Below the pieces are notes generated by a model. It was given only the letters and a program-made list of their open reading frames with translations. It was not told the DNA's origin and ran no database searches. A DNA stretch of 64,000 bases, from the NCBI RefSeq assembly GCF_000247815.1, contig NC_021677.1, forward strand, positions 13,491,161-13,555,160. The letters run 5' to 3'. Below are positions 54,978-64,000 of the stretch, piece by piece (the stretch's first letter is position 1; each line of letters starts with the position of its first letter). A program made the position numbers and the translations under genes. Origin of the DNA: Ficedula albicollis. Taxonomy: Eukaryota > Chordata > Aves > Passeriformes > Muscicapidae.

Positions 54978-57184
54978 CTGGGGAACATCTCTAATAAATC
55001 CCGTGGCGAGAACAAAGCACTCACACTGATCAGCAGCACTGTTCATCACCAAGTTTATAGATTTCTAACCACAAGTGAAATTTATCCTGAAAGGAAAGGG
55101 GGGAGAGAAAAAGAGAGGAAACATTCATTTATCCAACTGCAACTATGTCCAGCAATCCTGGAAGCAAGAAAAGGACATTCACGGACATACCATTAGTGCA
55201 GGGAACAGTGTGGCAGCATTTCCTGCTGCCAAGATATGTGCTGGCGAAGGAGGGAGGTTAGCAGGGCACAGCCACCTATTGTCATGCAAATGGGCCGAGT
55301 TATTGAAGGGACTTCCCAGCAACAGCCGCATTTTTTCACCAGTTTGATCCCGGCATTGAGAGGAGAACAAAACAACTGCATGAACGTGAAGCAGCATTAG
55401 CTTAAGCCAGAATCACCAGCTCTCCCGGCGAGCACCCGACCTGCCTTTGGTGAATTCCATAGGCTCTACTGCTCTTTACTTAAACGGAAACGGGGAAAGA
55501 AGCCCCGAGAAACACGTGAGGTGCTTTTAACTACACCGTGTTTCGTGACGTGCAAGTGACACTGAAAACAGTGGAAGAAAAACCACGGTGCACTTTTCAT
55601 TCACTTTTTGCTGTTTGGTATTGACTTGAACGTAGATTTTGAGCTGAATGTTAAAATGCAGAGTGGCAGAAAATGCAACTGGAAACAAGCTGTTAAAAAA
55701 CAAACAAACAAACAAAAAAAACCCACCAAAGCAGCACATACTGGTAGCTCTGCCTTTATAAATCCACATAATTTCTTGATTTTTCTGATTGTCACTGCTG
55801 TAGCTTGGTTTACTTTTTTTGCCCCTTTTCAGCTGAGAAATTCCCTTTCCAGCAGTGGCAATGACTCAATAGCAGAATAACTAGTGTTCAAGTTTCCTTA
55901 CTTGAAATAAATTGCTAAGGGTTTTTTTCACAGAGGTACCTGTAAACAGGAACTGTCAATCAGAAAAAAATCAGGGCTAAAAGATGGTTTATCTGCCTCC
56001 ACAACAGAACCAGTCACACACCAAAGCCTTCAGAATAAAGAGATACCTAACACTGAGAGTCCTCTGGCCATAAATGAATCAAAGCTTCCCCTTAAATCCC
56101 TGTCAAGGTTAATCCTTTTCATACTTAACAGGCACCTTTCAAATGCTTTCCTAGAAATAGAGGTAGAAACTGCACCTGGCATCTATTGATTTAACCAAAG
56201 ACCTTTTTGGATGTACCATTCCAGGCTGAAGTGAAGAAAACCTGAAGGTGTGTTCATACATTTGAGCGCTGCCCTAGCTGACCCAAATCAGGGTAGGCTA
56301 AACTCATGTCACCTAAAGGAAAGGAAGAAAAGTAGCTCGACTGATTTGCAACAAAAGGGGGCTGCTTCCCTCTGGAGAAGGAAGGGCCAAGAGAAATGGA
56401 AGTGACAGAGGCTGAGAGCTCCTTTCTGATGTGTGCTCCAGCAAAAGCAAGAAAAAGCTCACAGTAGGACCAAAAAAAAAAAAAAAATCAGATTTGTACC
56501 TGCGGGGACAGCAAAAAATGCCACTGGAGGAAAAGGCAATGCTGGAAATTTGTACATTGCTGCTGGGAATAAGGCAGAACCAGTATATTCAGAAGGTTGA
56601 ATCAAGGCAAGGGAAGCCATAAAGAGACATGACAATGACAGCAGTGGGGCTCAAAGCCTGAGAACACCCAACGTGCTAAGGGAGAGGGAAGCCAGAGTGG
56701 TGCCTGAACATAACCATGAGGCAGGGATAGCTTGTGCTAGCTTTAAAAAAACAATTGTGAGCAACTATATGCATGTCTGGGTTTATCCCCATTATTACAA
56801 CTCACCAGACAAGAGAAGTTACTGTACCTTTACAGAGAGTGGAAAAAAGACTCCACTAAAACTCCTGGGCAGCTGGATCAGCAGTCCTGAGCTGCCCAGA
56901 GCAGTCCTGGTGCTCAGAACAGGGCACAAAACTTAGCAGACTCTCTGAGAGAATTTCACAGCCCTGTACCACAAATGATGAACTCACCTGATGCTTCCAA
57001 GCGACCCTTTTCCTCCTGGAGCACATCTCTCTGGCACATTGCTCACTTTCATAGTTTCCAGGGGTCTGCCCCCAGGGAAGATTCACCCCTGCCAGTGCTT
57101 GGCCCCACTGTTCCCACAGCAGCTCCTGAGCAGAGAGCCCTGGGGCAAGGAGCCCAACTCCTGCTGTGCCTGTTCTGGCAATCC

Positions 57185-57822
57185 AAAGGTAAGGGATGGA
57201 CAATCCCTGGGCTGCAACAGCACCAGCAGGTCAAGGCAGGGGGTTCTGCCCCTGTCCTGCTCCAGTGAGACCCCATCTGGAGCACTGCATCCAGCCCTGG
57301 GGTCCTCAAAATAAAATTAACGTGGAATGATTGGAGCAAATCCAGAGGAGGGCCATGAAGCTGGTAAAGAGGACTGGAGCAGGTCCCCTATGAAGACAGG
57401 ATCAGAGAGTTGGGGTTTTTCAGTCTGGAGAAGAGGCTGTGTGCAAACTTCACAGCAGCTTCCAGTACCTGAAGGCAGCCTACAGGGAAGCTGGAGAGGG
57501 ATACTTCCTCAGGAGCTGTAGTGATAGGACAAGAAGTAATGGGCCCAGAGAAGGGAAGTTTAGGTTAGGTATTAGGAACAAATTCTTTGCTGTGAAAGTG
57601 GTGAGGCACTGGAACAGGCTATGCAGAGGTTTTGGCTGCCCCATCCCTGAAAGTGTTTAAGACCAGACTGGATGGGGCTCTGAAGTGTCCCTGCTCAAGG
57701 CAGGGGGTTAGAACTGGATAATCTTTAATGTCCCTTTCAATACAGGCCATACAGGGGGTTAGAACTGGATAATCTTTAATCTTTAATGTCCCTTTCAATA
57801 CAGGCCATTCTTGATTTTATGA
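57185..57822 (+). mobile_element. CR1 LINE fragment, sense orientation (ORF2 end plus 3' UTR)
   Basis: Sense-strand CR1 pattern in the expected order: gaccccatctggagcactgc (end of ORF2), ccagaggagggccatgaag, ttcagtctggagaagaggct, ggcactggaacaggct, ccatccctgaaagtgttt, agaactggataatcttt and a final ttgattttatgatt. The copy is 5'-truncated and contains several small lesions that break any reading frame. Its last part has been duplicated in tandem. Confidence 0.9.
57701..57808. repeat. Tandem duplication of a CR1 3' end, period 51
   Basis: A unit beginning cagggggttagaactgg starts at 57701 and again at 57752. The second copy also carries a short internal repeat of ctttaat. The duplication arose after the CR1 insertion because it copies part of the element. 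Confidence 0.9.
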
Positions 57823-58019
57823 TTAATCCTACCGAGGACAATTTACCTAAACCAGCCTGTATGATTTACAGGAAATGCAGTACAACTCTGAGCATAACGG
57901 TACAATTACACCTCCATAACCATTCCTCAACAAGACATATGGCGTACATCTCTTCTTCCAGGCTCAGGAGAGCACCTTCAGCCCCAGTGAGCTCCAACAA
58001 GCTCCCAAAGCCCCAGCAG

Positions 58020-58200
58020 CAGCTGGCACGCGGGAAATCCTTCCCGTTGCCTGTGGGCCCCGCAGGTGGCGCTGCTCGGGGCGCGGAGCTCGCAGCACTC
58101 CGGGCTCCCAGCGACACCTCCCGGGCGCTCTCCCGATCTGCACGCAGCGCTCGCAGCGGGCAGCGAGGAGAGCGACGCAGGGCGGTACTTCAACGTGTAC
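58020..58200. promoter_or_regulatory. Small CpG-rich patch, possible promoter or first exon
   Basis: About 180 bases are clearly richer in GC and CpG than their surroundings (for example cgggcgctctcccgatctgc and gcgctcgcagcgggcagc). Both strands stay open across much of it. It lies about 0.8 kb past the RPS13 3' end. It could be an upstream alternative first exon of the next minus-strand gene (PLEKHA7 by synteny), an enhancer, or a GC-rich remnant. I could not recognise a protein. Confidence 0.3.
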
Positions 58201-58944
58201 CAGACAAGAAGTCACAACAGCCCACAGTAACTCCATTCACAATTTTCTCCTAGAAAAGGAGAAAGCTGTCAAGTCTGTTTTCCACGTTTCTTCAGCAGAA
58301 AGGTGACTTCAGGTCAGAGCTATTAGAAATCTGGAGGCACAACATTGGCAACAATGACTATGCAATAGCCCCTGCTCTTTGGATTTTGGGAAAATTATTC
58401 CAGTAAAGACACATCTGAGAAGAGCTAAAATTGCTGCCCAAATCTCAAAGATTACTCTTGAAATTACTTCAAAATGACAGCAAGTTACTGGCAGGAGCTG
58501 GCTGAGGTCTGCTTAAGCTCTTTGTGCAAGCAACAGCTCCACATGACCTGTGATGAATAAATTAACCTCTCCAATTTTGTTTTAACCCCTCACCTCCTGC
58601 TAACCCCTTCTGCAACAGGTTTTCTGTATTTCCAAATCTTCCTGCCGTCACTGCTTTCTCCCCCCAGTTCTTCTGCAGGACACCAGAGGCACAGCCCCAC
58701 AGGAATGAACAGGGCACTGCACCAACTCGAGGCTCTCAGGTAGTAAAAAAACCAAAGCAGTTTAAGCACAGACACCAGCACCCAGCTGGTGCAGCATAAC
58801 CACGACCCAGATTGGATACTGCAGGACAGCAATACAGAAACCACAGCCACTTGTCTGCTCCACCTGGAATATATCCTGTTTATATGCAGCTTCCTAAAAC
58901 AAGCAGAAGCTTCTAACACACCAACCAAACCATTTAGAGACAAC
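58201..58944. other. Non-coding gap downstream of RPS13
   Basis: No recognised gene, repeat or RNA. Reading frames here are short and have no family resemblance. It separates the RPS13 polyadenylation site from a small GC-rich patch. Confidence 0.6.
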
Positions 58945-58994
58945 ACCAACTCAGGTAACGAGAATTTATTCTTTCAGTAAGTCACAGCCAGATC
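58945..58994 (-). terminator. RPS13: RPS13 3' UTR and polyadenylation signal
   Basis: Directly after the TAA stop the minus strand carries a very short 3' UTR with AATAAA at 58970-58965, 24 bases past the stop. A 3' UTR of a few tens of bases is typical of vertebrate ribosomal protein genes. The exact cleavage site cannot be read from sequence; it is expected about 10-25 bases after the signal. Confidence 0.85.
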
Positions 58995-63720
<4,726 letters not shown>

Positions 63721-64000
63721 CTTCCCTTCCCGTCCCGTCACAGAGCAGGCCACGCGATGGGTTTTATTCCAGAATAGTGTTTAATGTACTTACAGGAGAG
63801 TTACGGAGTCACAGCGAGCCCGCCCGACGCGGGGCCATACTGTACATCTTTATTACCGTTTAATTAAAGTATTTGGTTCTCAGAGATACACAGACGGAGG
63901 GAGGCGCCCTGCTCTCGCTGCCCTCCGCCCCGTCAGGGAGCGCCCGGCGAGGGCGGGCCCCGGCCTTAAGGCAGGTGACGGGGGTTCTACACAACCCTAC
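63721..64000 (-). terminator. 3' UTR/polyadenylation region of an upstream minus-strand gene (candidate PIK3C2A)
   Basis: On the minus strand there are two AATAAA hexamers, at 63854-63849 and 63768-63763, plus an ATTAAA at 63785-63780. They follow a GC-rich stretch (63890-63990) and A/T-rich sequence like a 3' UTR end. This suggests a gene entering from beyond 64000 and ending less than about 600 nominal bases before RPS13. In mammals the neighbour upstream of RPS13 on the same strand is PIK3C2A, so that is the leading candidate, but no coding sequence is in the window to prove it. A chance cluster of AATAAA motifs remains possible. Confidence 0.4.

Overview
The window looks like nuclear DNA from a bird, most likely a passerine. 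It is mostly AT-rich, non-coding vertebrate sequence. It carries several truncated CR1 retrotransposon 3' ends of avian type and one LTR that resembles the ERV LTRs common in songbird genomes. It contains one gene that can be identified with confidence: RPS13, encoding ribosomal protein uS15, on the minus strand at 58995-63058. Exons 2-6 read through cleanly with canonical splice sites and encode residues 9-151 of a 151-residue protein. The exon with the start codon is not visible and most likely lies under a 504-base run of pure G at 63217-63720.

Layout. 1-13.6 kb: AT-rich, gene-free, with CR1 remnants. 13.7-15.9 kb: a CpG island interrupted by a 1,210-base run of G. From vertebrate gene order (PLEKHA7, RPS13 and PIK3C2A lie in a row on one strand) it may be the PLEKHA7 promoter, with 1-13.6 kb as its first intron; this is inference, because no PLEKHA7 exon was recognised. 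16.5-17.6 kb: a T-rich tract joined to a solo ERV LTR. 17.6-58 kb: intergenic or intronic DNA with three CR1 fragments, an 820-base G run inside an A-tract (33.1-34.0 kb), two small GC-rich patches, one exon-like reading frame on the minus strand (35763-36020), and many two-copy tandem duplications. 58.9-63.2 kb: RPS13. 63.72-64.0 kb: a GC-rich segment with two AATAAA signals on the minus strand, read as the 3' end of an upstream minus-strand gene, possibly PIK3C2A.

Two features stand out. The first is three enormous pure-G runs (1,210, 820 and 504 bases). Two lie in CpG-island promoters and one appears to hide the RPS13 start exon; they are most simply unresolved or mis-called GC-rich sequence. 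The second is about a dozen separate local tandem duplications, usually two copies of roughly 30-290 bases and nearly identical, spread across the window. I found no convincing new multi-gene system; the best leads are listed as findings.
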